Below are positions 15,838-22,892 of a DNA stretch of 52,959 nt, in pieces; positions within the stretch are counted from its first letter, which is position 1; the number at the start of each line of letters is the position of its first letter. This DNA is from Bacillota bacterium (GTDB lineage Bacteria > Bacillota_I > Bacilli_A > Acholeplasmatales > UBA5453): positions 1-52,959 of the forward strand of contig JAEZHT010000069.1 of NCBI GenBank assembly GCA_023436805.1, read 5' to 3'. The translations under genes and the position numbers were made by a program. Below the pieces are notes generated by a model. That model was not told the origin of the DNA, made no database searches, and was given only the letters and a program-made list of their open reading frames with translations.

Positions 15838-17067
15838 ATGGAAACATTAGCACTCATCTTAGCTGGTGGTAAAGGATCAAGACTCGACTTACTGGCAGAA
15901 AAACGTAGTAAACCTGCAGTTCCGTTTGCGGGAAAATTCAGAATCATTGACTTTTCATTATCCAACTGTGCGAATTCTGGTATTTACGATATCGGTATTT
16001 TGACACAATATTTACCGCTTTCCCTCAATGAACACATTGGTACAGGTAAACCTTGGGACCTCGACCGTAGAGACTCTCAAGTCACCCTCTTACAACCACA
16101 CAATGAATGGTATATGGGTACAGCAGACTCTGTGCTTAAAAACATCGAGTTTGTTAGACGTAGAGAACCTAAGTTTATCTTAATTTTATCGGGTGACCAC
16201 ATCTACAAAATGAATTATCGTAAGATGATCAATTTCCACATTGAAAAAGGTGCGACGGTGACCATCGCTACGCAAAAAGTACCTCTAAATGAAGCCCATC
16301 GTTTCGGCATCATGGAAACCAATGAAGACATGCGCATCGTCGGTTTTGAAGAAAAGCCAAAACAACCGAAATCCGACCAAGCATCGATGGGGATTTATGT
16401 ATTCTCAGCAGAAATGTTGTATCGTGCTTTAGATACCATCAAAGACCCAAATCTAGACTTTGGTAAACATATTCTACCTACCCTCATCAAAGAAGCCGAT
16501 AGTAAGGTTTATGCCTTTGAATTCAGCGGCTATTGGAGAGACGTCGGTACGTATGACTCCTACTTACAAACCAACATTGAATTATTAAATATGTCTGAAC
16601 CAAGATTGGATTTATACTCGGATGCTTGGAAGATTTATACCCGTTCAGAAGAAATGCCACCGGTCAGGGTCGGTTCTAACGCCCACATCGTCAACTCATT
16701 GATTTCTAACGGTTCTGTCATTGACGGTACCGTCATCAATAGTGTTTTAAGCCCTGGTGTAAGGGTTGAAAAAGGCGCGATTGTGAGAGATTCAGTCATT
16801 TTAAACAATACGATTATTTCTGAAAATGCCATTGTAGAACGTGCCATTTTAGATAAGAAAGTATACATCGGTAGAAATGCCATCGTGGGTTATTCTGATG
16901 ACTATACACCAAATGAAGAAAGACCAACTGTATTATCTTCTGGTATCAACGTCATCGAAAAACATGGTTTCGTTCCTGACAATGCGAAGATTGCGAGAAA
17001 CTGTCGTATCTATCGTCACGCTAAGTTTGATAACCTATTTGTAAAATCGGGTTCTACCCTTCGATAA
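15838..17067 (+). CDS. glgC: Glucose-1-phosphate adenylyltransferase (ADP-glucose pyrophosphorylase)
   Basis: A 409-residue enzyme making ADP-glucose and pyrophosphate from ATP and glucose-1-phosphate, the committed step of glycogen synthesis. The N-terminal nucleotidyltransferase domain has L-A-G-G-K-G-S-R-L (residues 8-16) and K-R-S-K-P-A-V-P-F-A-G-K, plus L-S-G-D-H-I-Y-K-M. S-G-Y-W-R-D-V-G-T and a C-terminal left-handed beta-helix from about 290 (hexapeptide I/V pattern) complete the family. AGGGGGAATC precedes the ATG. It makes the donor used by GlgA, and no separate glgD subunit gene follows. Confidence 0.96.
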   Translation: METLALILAGGKGSRLDLLAEKRSKPAVPFAGKFRIIDFSLSNCANSGIYDIGILTQYLPLSLNEHIGTGKPWDLDRRDSQVTLLQPHNEWYMGTADSVLKNIEFVRRREPKFILILSGDHIYKMNYRKMINFHIEKGATVTIATQKVPLNEAHRFGIMETNEDMRIVGFEEKPKQPKSDQASMGIYVFSAEMLYRALDTIKDPNLDFGKHILPTLIKEADSKVYAFEFSGYWRDVGTYDSYLQTNIELLNMSEPRLDLYSDAWKIYTRSEEMPPVRVGSNAHIVNSLISNGSVIDGTVINSVLSPGVRVEKGAIVRDSVILNNTIISENAIVERAILDKKVYIGRNAIVGYSDDYTPNEERPTVLSSGINVIEKHGFVPDNAKIARNCRIYRHAKFDNLFVKSGSTLR

Positions 17068-17073
17068 ATGAGA

Positions 17074-17104
17074 AAAATGAGTTCAAAATGAACTCATTTT
17101 TTTA
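17074..17104. terminator. Bidirectional terminator between glgC and the mhqD-like gene
   Basis: Eleven-base perfect arms (17074-17084, 17090-17100) with A-run on one side and T-run on the other. It also covers the stop codon of the convergent hydrolase gene. Confidence 0.88.
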
Positions 17105-17684
17105 TGTTTTCTTGGATGATTTTGACATCTTCTTCGGTTAATCGGTGTGTCGCATTCAGTTCAACCCATACGGTATTTGCTTGTAACTGTTCAAAGTGTT
17201 TTTTAAGAATTTCCCCATGTTCAGGCGGTACGATGGTATCATATTTACCGGTTAAAATGACGACGGATGTTTCATTGAGATTTTTGCTTAAAATATGTTC
17301 TGTAGGCACCATGGGTCTGAGTAATATGGCTTGTCCCACGGGGTTATCGTAGGTAAACAACATCGATATCGCGATATTCGCACCATTGGAATAGCCAATG
17401 ATGGTGGATTTCTTTAGATCGAATTGATAATCAAGAGACGCTTTTTGGATGAATTTGTATAAATGTTCCGTTTCTTGTTTCAAACTTTCCATATCAAACA
17501 CACCCATCGCGATGCGTTTGAAGAATCTTGGCATGCCGTGTTCTAAGACATTACCGCGAATCGATAAGATACTCGATTCACTTGATACCATTTCTGCCAG
17601 TGGTATCAAATCCTGCTCGTTTCCACCTGTACCATGTAGGAGTATTAACGTATGATCATTGCCTTTTTTATAAATATGTATCAT
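17094..17684 (-). CDS. mhqD: Carboxylesterase-type alpha/beta hydrolase, MhqD-like
   Basis: A 196-residue Ser hydrolase of the phospholipase/carboxylesterase type. L-L-H-G-T-G-G-N-E (oxyanion region, residues 15-23), the nucleophile elbow G-Y-S-N-G-A-N, the acid in L-T-G-K-Y-D-T-I-V-P and the final N-A-T-H-R-L give an intact Ser-Asp-His triad. The gene follows the ring-cleavage dioxygenase-like gene by one base, the same pairing as mhqO/mhqE with mhqD/mhqN-P type hydrolases in Bacillus subtilis hydroquinone resistance. Its role is probably hydrolysis of a ring-cleavage or conjugate product. Function is inferred from family and context. Confidence 0.8.
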   Translation of the reverse strand: MIHIYKKGNDHTLILLHGTGGNEQDLIPLAEMVSSESSILSIRGNVLEHGMPRFFKRIAMGVFDMESLKQETEHLYKFIQKASLDYQFDLKKSTIIGYSNGANIAISMLFTYDNPVGQAILLRPMVPTEHILSKNLNETSVVILTGKYDTIVPPEHGEILKKHFEQLQANTVWVELNATHRLTEEDVKIIQENIKK

Positions 17685-17685
17685 A

Positions 17686-18675
17686 TTAAAATTCGTACTC
17701 CTTTTTAAAGGTTTTATCAGACCGCATCGTATCGATGTGTCTCACCATCCCTGTGATTTCTTTTCTTAAGTGACGATACTTCGGTGGTAGAGCCAATAAT
17801 TCGCCCAAAGTTTCATACGGTTCTTCATCATCGATGAACCCTGGACCTTCAGTCGCGAACTCAAAGAGAATCCCTGGATACATACGTGTATATAAAGACT
17901 TAAAATAAAAACGGTCTACAAACCCTGAATGCATGATCTGTTTTTGATTCAAATGGGTAATCCAGGACTCGATGTCGGTGGTATCATGCACACCAAAAGC
18001 GACATGGTGAACCCCACCAAACCCTTGACGTGCTGGTGGTAGATCTTTAGTGTATTCAACGATCACACTACCGCCATTGCCTCCAAGACCTGTTTCATAC
18101 AAGGTATAATTGCCTTCAGTAGCTGTTTTTTTGAATGTGAGTTTTTCGGTCAATACTTGTTCCATCAACGTTGGGTGATTGACTCTAAAGAAAATCGGAC
18201 CTAAACCATAAATTGCAAACTCATTCGGTACCGGACCATGTTGCCACGGAATCCCTGCTTTGACCCCTGTATTGTTTTCATCTGAAATCAAAACATACTC
18301 CTGACCATCAAAATCTTCAAATGGCAATATCTTTTTACCAAACAAAGTTTGAACGGGAGATGATTTGACTTTGTAGTGCTTAAATCTTCTTTCATAATAG
18401 GCAATAGCCAGATCATTTGGTACTCTAAATGCCGTTTTAGATATTTCATTGGCCCCTTTGATGGCTTTTGGTTGACCTTTAAAATCAAAGAAAGTCATAT
18501 CTGTCCCAGCACTGCCGCGGTCATCCGCGAAAAATAAGTGATACGTTTGAATGTCGTCTTGATTGACTGTTTTCTTGACCAAGCGTAATCCTAAAACATA
18601 AGTAAAAAATTCATAGATGCGTTCTGCACTGCTCGTCATCGCAGTGACATGATGTAATCCCAATAGTGGTTTCAT
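17686..18675 (-). CDS. mhqO: Ring-cleaving dioxygenase, MhqO-like (vicinal oxygen chelate fold)
   Basis: A 329-residue two-module glyoxalase/bleomycin-resistance-fold protein predicted to cleave hydroquinone-type rings with Fe(II). The metal ligands fall as expected: His in G-L-H-H-V-T-A at the N-terminus, His in F-G-G-V-H-H-V-A-F-G-V around residue 215, and Glu in L-F-E-F-A-T-E-G-P-G-F near 275. The start is the ATG at 18675, with GGAGGGGATTTTT before it; five upstream codons overlap that site. A TTGAAT-17-TATAAT promoter and a palindrome of the MhqR type lie upstream. Together with the downstream hydrolase it forms a quinone or electrophile detoxification unit. Confidence 0.88.
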   Translation of the reverse strand: MKPLLGLHHVTAMTSSAERIYEFFTYVLGLRLVKKTVNQDDIQTYHLFFADDRGSAGTDMTFFDFKGQPKAIKGANEISKTAFRVPNDLAIAYYERRFKHYKVKSSPVQTLFGKKILPFEDFDGQEYVLISDENNTGVKAGIPWQHGPVPNEFAIYGLGPIFFRVNHPTLMEQVLTEKLTFKKTATEGNYTLYETGLGGNGGSVIVEYTKDLPPARQGFGGVHHVAFGVHDTTDIESWITHLNQKQIMHSGFVDRFYFKSLYTRMYPGILFEFATEGPGFIDDEEPYETLGELLALPPKYRHLRKEITGMVRHIDTMRSDKTFKKEYEF

Positions 18676-18696
18676 AAAAATCCCCTCCATGCTTTC

Positions 18697-18725
18697 ATTA
18701 TAGGGGGTACACCAAATGAATTCAA
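18697..18725 (-). promoter_or_regulatory. Promoter of mhqO-mhqD
   Basis: On the minus strand TTGAAT (18720-18725) and TATAAT (18697-18702) with a 17-base spacer, 22 bases before the mhqO ATG. Confidence 0.85.
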
Positions 18726-18734
18726 CTATATTGC

Positions 18735-18746
18735 TTCGAATTCGAA
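18735..18746. promoter_or_regulatory. MhqR/MarR-type operator palindrome
   Basis: TTCGAATTCGAA is a perfect 12-base palindrome ending ten bases upstream of the -35 of the mhqO promoter, with outer ATA/TAT bases in symmetric position. The B. subtilis MhqR box has the core TCGAATTCGA, so this matches its centre exactly. The regulator gene itself is not in the window. Confidence 0.65.
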
Positions 18747-18765
18747 ATATTATTTAAAGAAAAGA

Positions 18766-18783
18766 AAACACCCGCAGGTGTTT
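18766..18783 (-). terminator. Terminator of the degV-like gene
   Basis: AAACACC/GGTGTTT arms with a four-base loop overlap the TAA of the DegV gene and are followed on the minus strand by TTCTTTTC. Confidence 0.65.
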
Positions 18784-19654
18784 ATCTTGAAATGGCATAA
18801 AAGAATAGCGCGATGGTATTTGGACCTGCATGGGCACCAATGACTGGTCCGATGTAGTTGATGAGTTCAACTTCACAATCCAGTTCTGAAAGAATCATGT
18901 CTTTGAGCATATTAGCGGCATCGATATCATCCCCGTGAGAGATAAATACCGTCTTATGTAACATCGGATTGTAGGTTTCTTTCATCTTATTGAATAACGC
19001 GTGTAAGGCTTTTTTGCGACCGATGACTTTGGTTCTCGCAATGAGTTTACCTTCATCCGATACGTGTAAAATAGGGTTGATGTTGAGTAGATTCGCAACC
19101 ACAGCGGCGGTTGAACTGATTCTACCCCCACGTTTGAGGTGGTTGATGTCTGATACGGTAAACCAATGTGCCAAGTTGAGTTTGGTTTTTTCGACTTCAT
19201 CTCTGACTTGTTCGATTGAATACCCTTGTTTACGCATTTTACCCGCTTTAGTTACGATTAAACCTTGACCCAAAGAAGCGGCTAAAGTATCGACCAAATG
19301 AATTTTAAACGTTGGATAGGTTTCTCTCAATTGTTCAACGGCCAATCGGGCACTGTTGTATGTTCCCGATAAGGCACTTGAAAAGGTGAGGATCAATATG
19401 TCTTTTTGAGCTTTGATCAGTTTTTCACAAGCATCAACGTATTCTTGTACATTGACTTGTGCGGTGGATGGCATCATGCCTTTACGAACGCGGTCATAAA
19501 AATCTTTTGGAGCCATCGAACGGTGGTCTAGATAATCTGGGTATTCTACCCCATCGATGACAAATTTTAGTGGTAATACTTCTAAATCCAGTGATTTCGC
19601 TAAATCGTCAGTCAAATCACAGGCTGAATCGGTAACAATGATGAAATCTCTCAT
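18782..19654 (-). CDS. DegV-family fatty-acid-binding protein
   Basis: A 290-residue cytosolic DegV protein. D-S-A-C-D-L at residues 9-14, P-S-T-A-Q-V near 62, S-S-A-L-S-G-T-Y-N-S-A around 91-101 and the C-terminal I-G-P-V-I-G-A-H-A-G-P-N block are the conserved lipid-headgroup loops. Members such as FakB deliver exogenous fatty acids to the kinase FakA for acyl-phosphate formation; FakA is not in this window. AAAGGAGAAG precedes the ATG. The gene is single with its own promoter. Confidence 0.9.
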   Translation of the reverse strand: MRDFIIVTDSACDLTDDLAKSLDLEVLPLKFVIDGVEYPDYLDHRSMAPKDFYDRVRKGMMPSTAQVNVQEYVDACEKLIKAQKDILILTFSSALSGTYNSARLAVEQLRETYPTFKIHLVDTLAASLGQGLIVTKAGKMRKQGYSIEQVRDEVEKTKLNLAHWFTVSDINHLKRGGRISSTAAVVANLLNINPILHVSDEGKLIARTKVIGRKKALHALFNKMKETYNPMLHKTVFISHGDDIDAANMLKDMILSELDCEVELINYIGPVIGAHAGPNTIALFFYAISR

Positions 19655-19683
19655 AATGTACTTCTCCTTTGTGTTTTATAAAT

Positions 19684-19713
19684 ATTATAACGAACTATCT
19701 AAAAATCTTTCAA
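19684..19713 (-). promoter_or_regulatory. Promoter of the degV-like gene
   Basis: TTGAAA (19708-19713) and TATAAT (19684-19689) with an 18-base spacer on the minus strand; the -35 touches the stop codon of nfo. Confidence 0.65.
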
Positions 19714-20597
19714 CTATTTTTCACATCTGACTCTAAATTGGGATTAAATGTTCGATTCTTGATCATTTGAATCTCATGTTTATACGGGGCTTTATCGTCG
19801 ATGTATGGGGTTTCTAGTATTTTAGGAATAGCCTCAAAATCTGGATGATAAATCACTTTTAACAAAGCATCAAATCCAATTTCACCAAACCCTAAGTTGG
19901 CGTGTCTATCTTTCGCGGCACCCCTTGGATTTTTGGAGTCATTGACGTGGAACACCGAGATATAGGATTTACCAACCACTTGATCGAAGTGTTGGATGAC
20001 ACCTTCAAAATCGTTTTGAATATCATAGCCTGCATCTGAGGTATGACAGGTGTCAAAACAAACGGAAATGCGGCTCTTATCTTCAATTAAAGCGATCATA
20101 TCGCGGATTTCTTCAAACGTTTTACCCATTTCATTGCCTTTGCCTGCCATCGTTTCTAAAGCGATTTTGACCGGTTTACCAGCTGTATTTCGAATGACTT
20201 GGTTGATCCCTTCAGCAATCCATTTCAAGGCTTCATCCCTGTCTTTACCGACAGCGGAACCTGGGTGTAAGACGATTTGTCTTGCGTGCATCGCGTAGGT
20301 GCGTTCTACTTCTTTGGTCAAAAATTCGACAGCGAATGCGCGTTTTTCAGGGTCTGGGTTGGCAAGATTGATGATATATGGGGCGTGAACCACAACATTA
20401 TCAAAAGACAACCCATGGGCGAGCATCTGTCTTTCTGCGCCGGCTATATTCAAATCTTTGATGGATTTACGAATGGTGTTTTGTGGGGCACCTGTATAGA
20501 CCATGAATGCGTTCGCACCATAGCTGATGGCTTCTAACACCGAACCTTCATACATATCGTTGCCGGATAGTCCGACATGTGAACCGATTTTTAACAT
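19710..20597 (-). CDS. nfo: Endonuclease IV (AP endonuclease)
   Basis: A 295-residue zinc-dependent apurinic/apyrimidinic endonuclease of base-excision repair that nicks 5' of abasic sites. Metal-ligand motifs appear in order: V-V-H-A-P-Y (about 69-74), V-L-H-P-G (about 110), A-L-E-T-M-A-G-K-G (about 146), C-F-D-T-C-H (about 178-183), F-H-V-N-D-S and D-R-H-A-N-L-G (about 215-235) and L-E-T-P. Length is normal. Its ATG overlaps the stop of cshB by one base (TAATG), with GGAGG just upstream, so the two genes are coupled. Confidence 0.96.
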   Translation of the reverse strand: MLKIGSHVGLSGNDMYEGSVLEAISYGANAFMVYTGAPQNTIRKSIKDLNIAGAERQMLAHGLSFDNVVVHAPYIINLANPDPEKRAFAVEFLTKEVERTYAMHARQIVLHPGSAVGKDRDEALKWIAEGINQVIRNTAGKPVKIALETMAGKGNEMGKTFEEIRDMIALIEDKSRISVCFDTCHTSDAGYDIQNDFEGVIQHFDQVVGKSYISVFHVNDSKNPRGAAKDRHANLGFGEIGFDALLKVIYHPDFEAIPKILETPYIDDKAPYKHEIQMIKNRTFNPNLESDVKNS

Positions 20598-21841
20598 TAT
20601 TTACCTCCAAATCGCACGGCGTTACGTGCTTTTTTCACCAATTTTTTATTTTTCTTCTTATAGTTGGGGGATACTTTGGTTGGTTTTTTGACTTTACGGA
20701 TGGCTGCTAGTTCTTCTTCAGAGAGGCTACTCTTAGACTTTTTAATGATGGGTACCAATGAATCACCATCGAATTGATAACGTTGGAATGTGATGCCTTT
20801 TTTGACCAAATTTTCAATTTTTCTGGAATTTTCATTGGTTACTAAAGCGTATGAAATACCTGATTGATTGGCTCTACCTGTTCGACCTGAACGGTGGATA
20901 TAATATTCCAGATGGTATGGCAATTCATAGTGAATGACGTGAGATACACCAATGATATCTAAACCACGAGAACCTAAATCAGATGAAACGATGTAGGTAT
21001 ACTTCAATTGTTTGATGTCATCTAAAATGGTTTTTCTTTCTCTAACAGGGGTATCGCCAGAGATACGAATCGCTTTGATTCCCACATCCAAAAGTTGTTG
21101 GTAGACGTGGTCAACTTGTTCCTTTTTAGAAACAAACACCATACATAAGAATGGGTTGATGGCTTTGACCAATCGTTTAAAATCGTGGTCTCTCGTCTCA
21201 AATCGGGTAAAGACCAAACCATGGGTTATTTTTAACACGGAAGGGTCTTTTAAATCGATCATAAAGGCTTTACCAAAATAGGTATCGATCCACTTGGTTA
21301 AACCTTCTGGTAAGGTCGCTGAAAATAACATCATTTTCGCGTCCCTTACAGCGTAAAATACACGGTCCAACGTGGTCATGAAATCCATATCGAGCATCAT
21401 ATCCGCTTCATCTAAAACGAAGACTTTCGCTGTATGTATTTTCAATTTGCCTTCTTGAATCGCGTAATCTTCTAATCTACCAGGGGTAGAAATGACAATT
21501 TGAGGTTGTTTTTTGGATAAGGCGTCTAATTCCCTTAAGCGGTCTTTCGATGAAGTGTAAGCTTTCACGGTAAAACCGATATTGACGCTTTTTAACATCG
21601 TTTCGACTTGTGCGACCAATTCATTGGTTGGTACACAAATGACGGCTTGAACGGCTTCATAGGTTAAGTCCAAATCATTGATGATTGGCAATAAATAGGC
21701 ATGGGTTTTTCCAGTGCCTGTCGGTGCCAATCCAATGATGTGCTTCTCTTTAGGGTATGACTTAAACACCGCTTCTTGAATCGGTGTGAACGTCTTGTAG
21801 CCCAATGCATTTATTTTTTCTTGTATACTTGTTTTAAACAT
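20597..21841 (-). CDS. cshB: DEAD-box RNA helicase (CshB-like)
   Basis: A 414-residue ATP-dependent RNA helicase. Motifs are Q-motif T-P-I-Q (19-22), I A-P-T-G-T-G-K-T, Ia P-T-N-E-L, Ib T-P-G-R, II D-E-A-D, III S-A-T, V D-L-G-S-R-G-L-D, VI H-R-S-G-R-T-G-R. A short basic C-terminal tail (K-K-K-N-K-K-L-V-K-K) would bind RNA. The divergent Q-motif region and size agree with CshB of Bacillus, which acts in cold-shock RNA remodelling. GGTGATTTTTT precedes the ATG. It shares an operon with nfo. Confidence 0.93.
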   Translation of the reverse strand: MFKTSIQEKINALGYKTFTPIQEAVFKSYPKEKHIIGLAPTGTGKTHAYLLPIINDLDLTYEAVQAVICVPTNELVAQVETMLKSVNIGFTVKAYTSSKDRLRELDALSKKQPQIVISTPGRLEDYAIQEGKLKIHTAKVFVLDEADMMLDMDFMTTLDRVFYAVRDAKMMLFSATLPEGLTKWIDTYFGKAFMIDLKDPSVLKITHGLVFTRFETRDHDFKRLVKAINPFLCMVFVSKKEQVDHVYQQLLDVGIKAIRISGDTPVRERKTILDDIKQLKYTYIVSSDLGSRGLDIIGVSHVIHYELPYHLEYYIHRSGRTGRANQSGISYALVTNENSRKIENLVKKGITFQRYQFDGDSLVPIIKKSKSSLSEEELAAIRKVKKPTKVSPNYKKKNKKLVKKARNAVRFGGK

Positions 21842-21936
21842 AAAAAATCACCGTTTATATTATACTCTATTTTATCATTTATACCTAATATTAGAATTTG
21901 AACCGGTTGTTTGTTATAATAATCACAGGTGATACC

Positions 21937-22869
21937 ATGAACGTCATAGATTTACGTCCAAGAGGCTACTGTCACGGGGTAGCCAAAGCACTCCATATGG
22001 TTAAAAAGACCATTGAAGACGACACTTTTCCAAGACCCATCCACATTTTGGGTTTGATTGTACATAATAAAAAAATAACCGAAGCGTTTAGACATTTCGG
22101 TGTCATTTCGTTGGATAATCCCCTAAAGACCAGACTGGAGTTATTGGATGATATCTCTACTGGGACGGTCATCATGACTGCCCATGGGGTGTCTGATCAA
22201 GTCCTTGAAAAGGCTCAAGCGAAAGGCTTAACCATCGTCAACGCCACCTGTAAAGACGTCAGTAAAGTCCATGATGCGGTAAAAAAACACTTAAGCCTGG
22301 GCTATGAAGTCGTCTATATTGGACACAAAAACCACCCTGAACCTGAAGGTATATTGGGTATATCCAAAGAAATTTCGTTTTTGACCAACGCGGTTGACGC
22401 GATGAACTTCGTCCAAAAATACCCAGACAAACCATTGTTTGTCACCAATCAAACGACATTATCACGTTACGATATCGATGTGGTACTAAACGTATTAAAA
22501 GTCAAATACCCAGATTTATTGTTCGATGACGATATTTGTGACGCCACCACCACCAGACAACAAGCGGTGATTGAACAACCTTTGGTTGACCTTTGTATCG
22601 TGGTTGGAGATGCCTTGTCCTCCAATTCTAACAAACTCGCCTTCGTATCGATCCATGAACGAAGCATTCCAAGCTACCGTGTCGAAGGCATATCAGACAT
22701 TGACCCAGAATGGTTCAAATCCGCACAATCGGTATCGGTAACCTCTGGTGCTTCTACCCCAACCAAAGTGACGAATGAAGTGATTCAATACTTAAAGCAG
22801 TTTGATTACAATAAAAAAGAAACGTGGTCACACGTTTCTTCCTTAACTTATTTAGACATTTTATCCTAA
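21937..22869 (+). CDS. ispH: 4-hydroxy-3-methylbut-2-enyl diphosphate reductase
   Basis: A 310-residue iron-sulfur enzyme of the MEP pathway that makes IPP and DMAPP. The three cluster cysteines are Cys12 (G-Y-C-H-G), Cys105 (N-A-T-C-K-D) and Cys201 (D-D-I-C-D-A-T); T-T-T-R-Q-Q, E-G-I-L-G and S-S-N-S-N-K-L are intact. The start at 21937 has AGGTGATACC in front. Downstream dxs in this window supplies the first step of the same pathway. The last 15 or so codons are written inside the terminator hairpin of the convergent ABC operon, so the C-terminus is an unusual low-value extension. Confidence 0.95.
   Translation: MNVIDLRPRGYCHGVAKALHMVKKTIEDDTFPRPIHILGLIVHNKKITEAFRHFGVISLDNPLKTRLELLDDISTGTVIMTAHGVSDQVLEKAQAKGLTIVNATCKDVSKVHDAVKKHLSLGYEVVYIGHKNHPEPEGILGISKEISFLTNAVDAMNFVQKYPDKPLFVTNQTTLSRYDIDVVLNVLKVKYPDLLFDDDICDATTTRQQAVIEQPLVDLCIVVGDALSSNSNKLAFVSIHERSIPSYRVEGISDIDPEWFKSAQSVSVTSGASTPTKVTNEVIQYLKQFDYNKKETWSHVSSLTYLDILS
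22811..22840 (-). terminator. Terminator of the ABC operon inside the ispH 3' end
   Basis: Ten-base perfect arms (22817-22826, 22831-22840) with a four-base loop. On the minus strand the stem is followed directly by TTTTATT. It lies about 52 bases past the stop of the gene at 22892 and within the reading frame of ispH. Confidence 0.8.
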
Positions 22870-22892
22870 ACCAAGTCAACCTTGGTTTTTTT
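22869..22892 (+). terminator. Terminator of ispH
   Basis: AACCAAG/CTTGGTT arms (22869-22875, 22881-22887) and a run of T residues directly at the ispH stop codon. Confidence 0.8.

Noticed and set aside
16635..16883. 82-codon minus-strand frame inside glgC
   Set aside because: Shadow of the glgC beta-helix repeats; no ribosome site.
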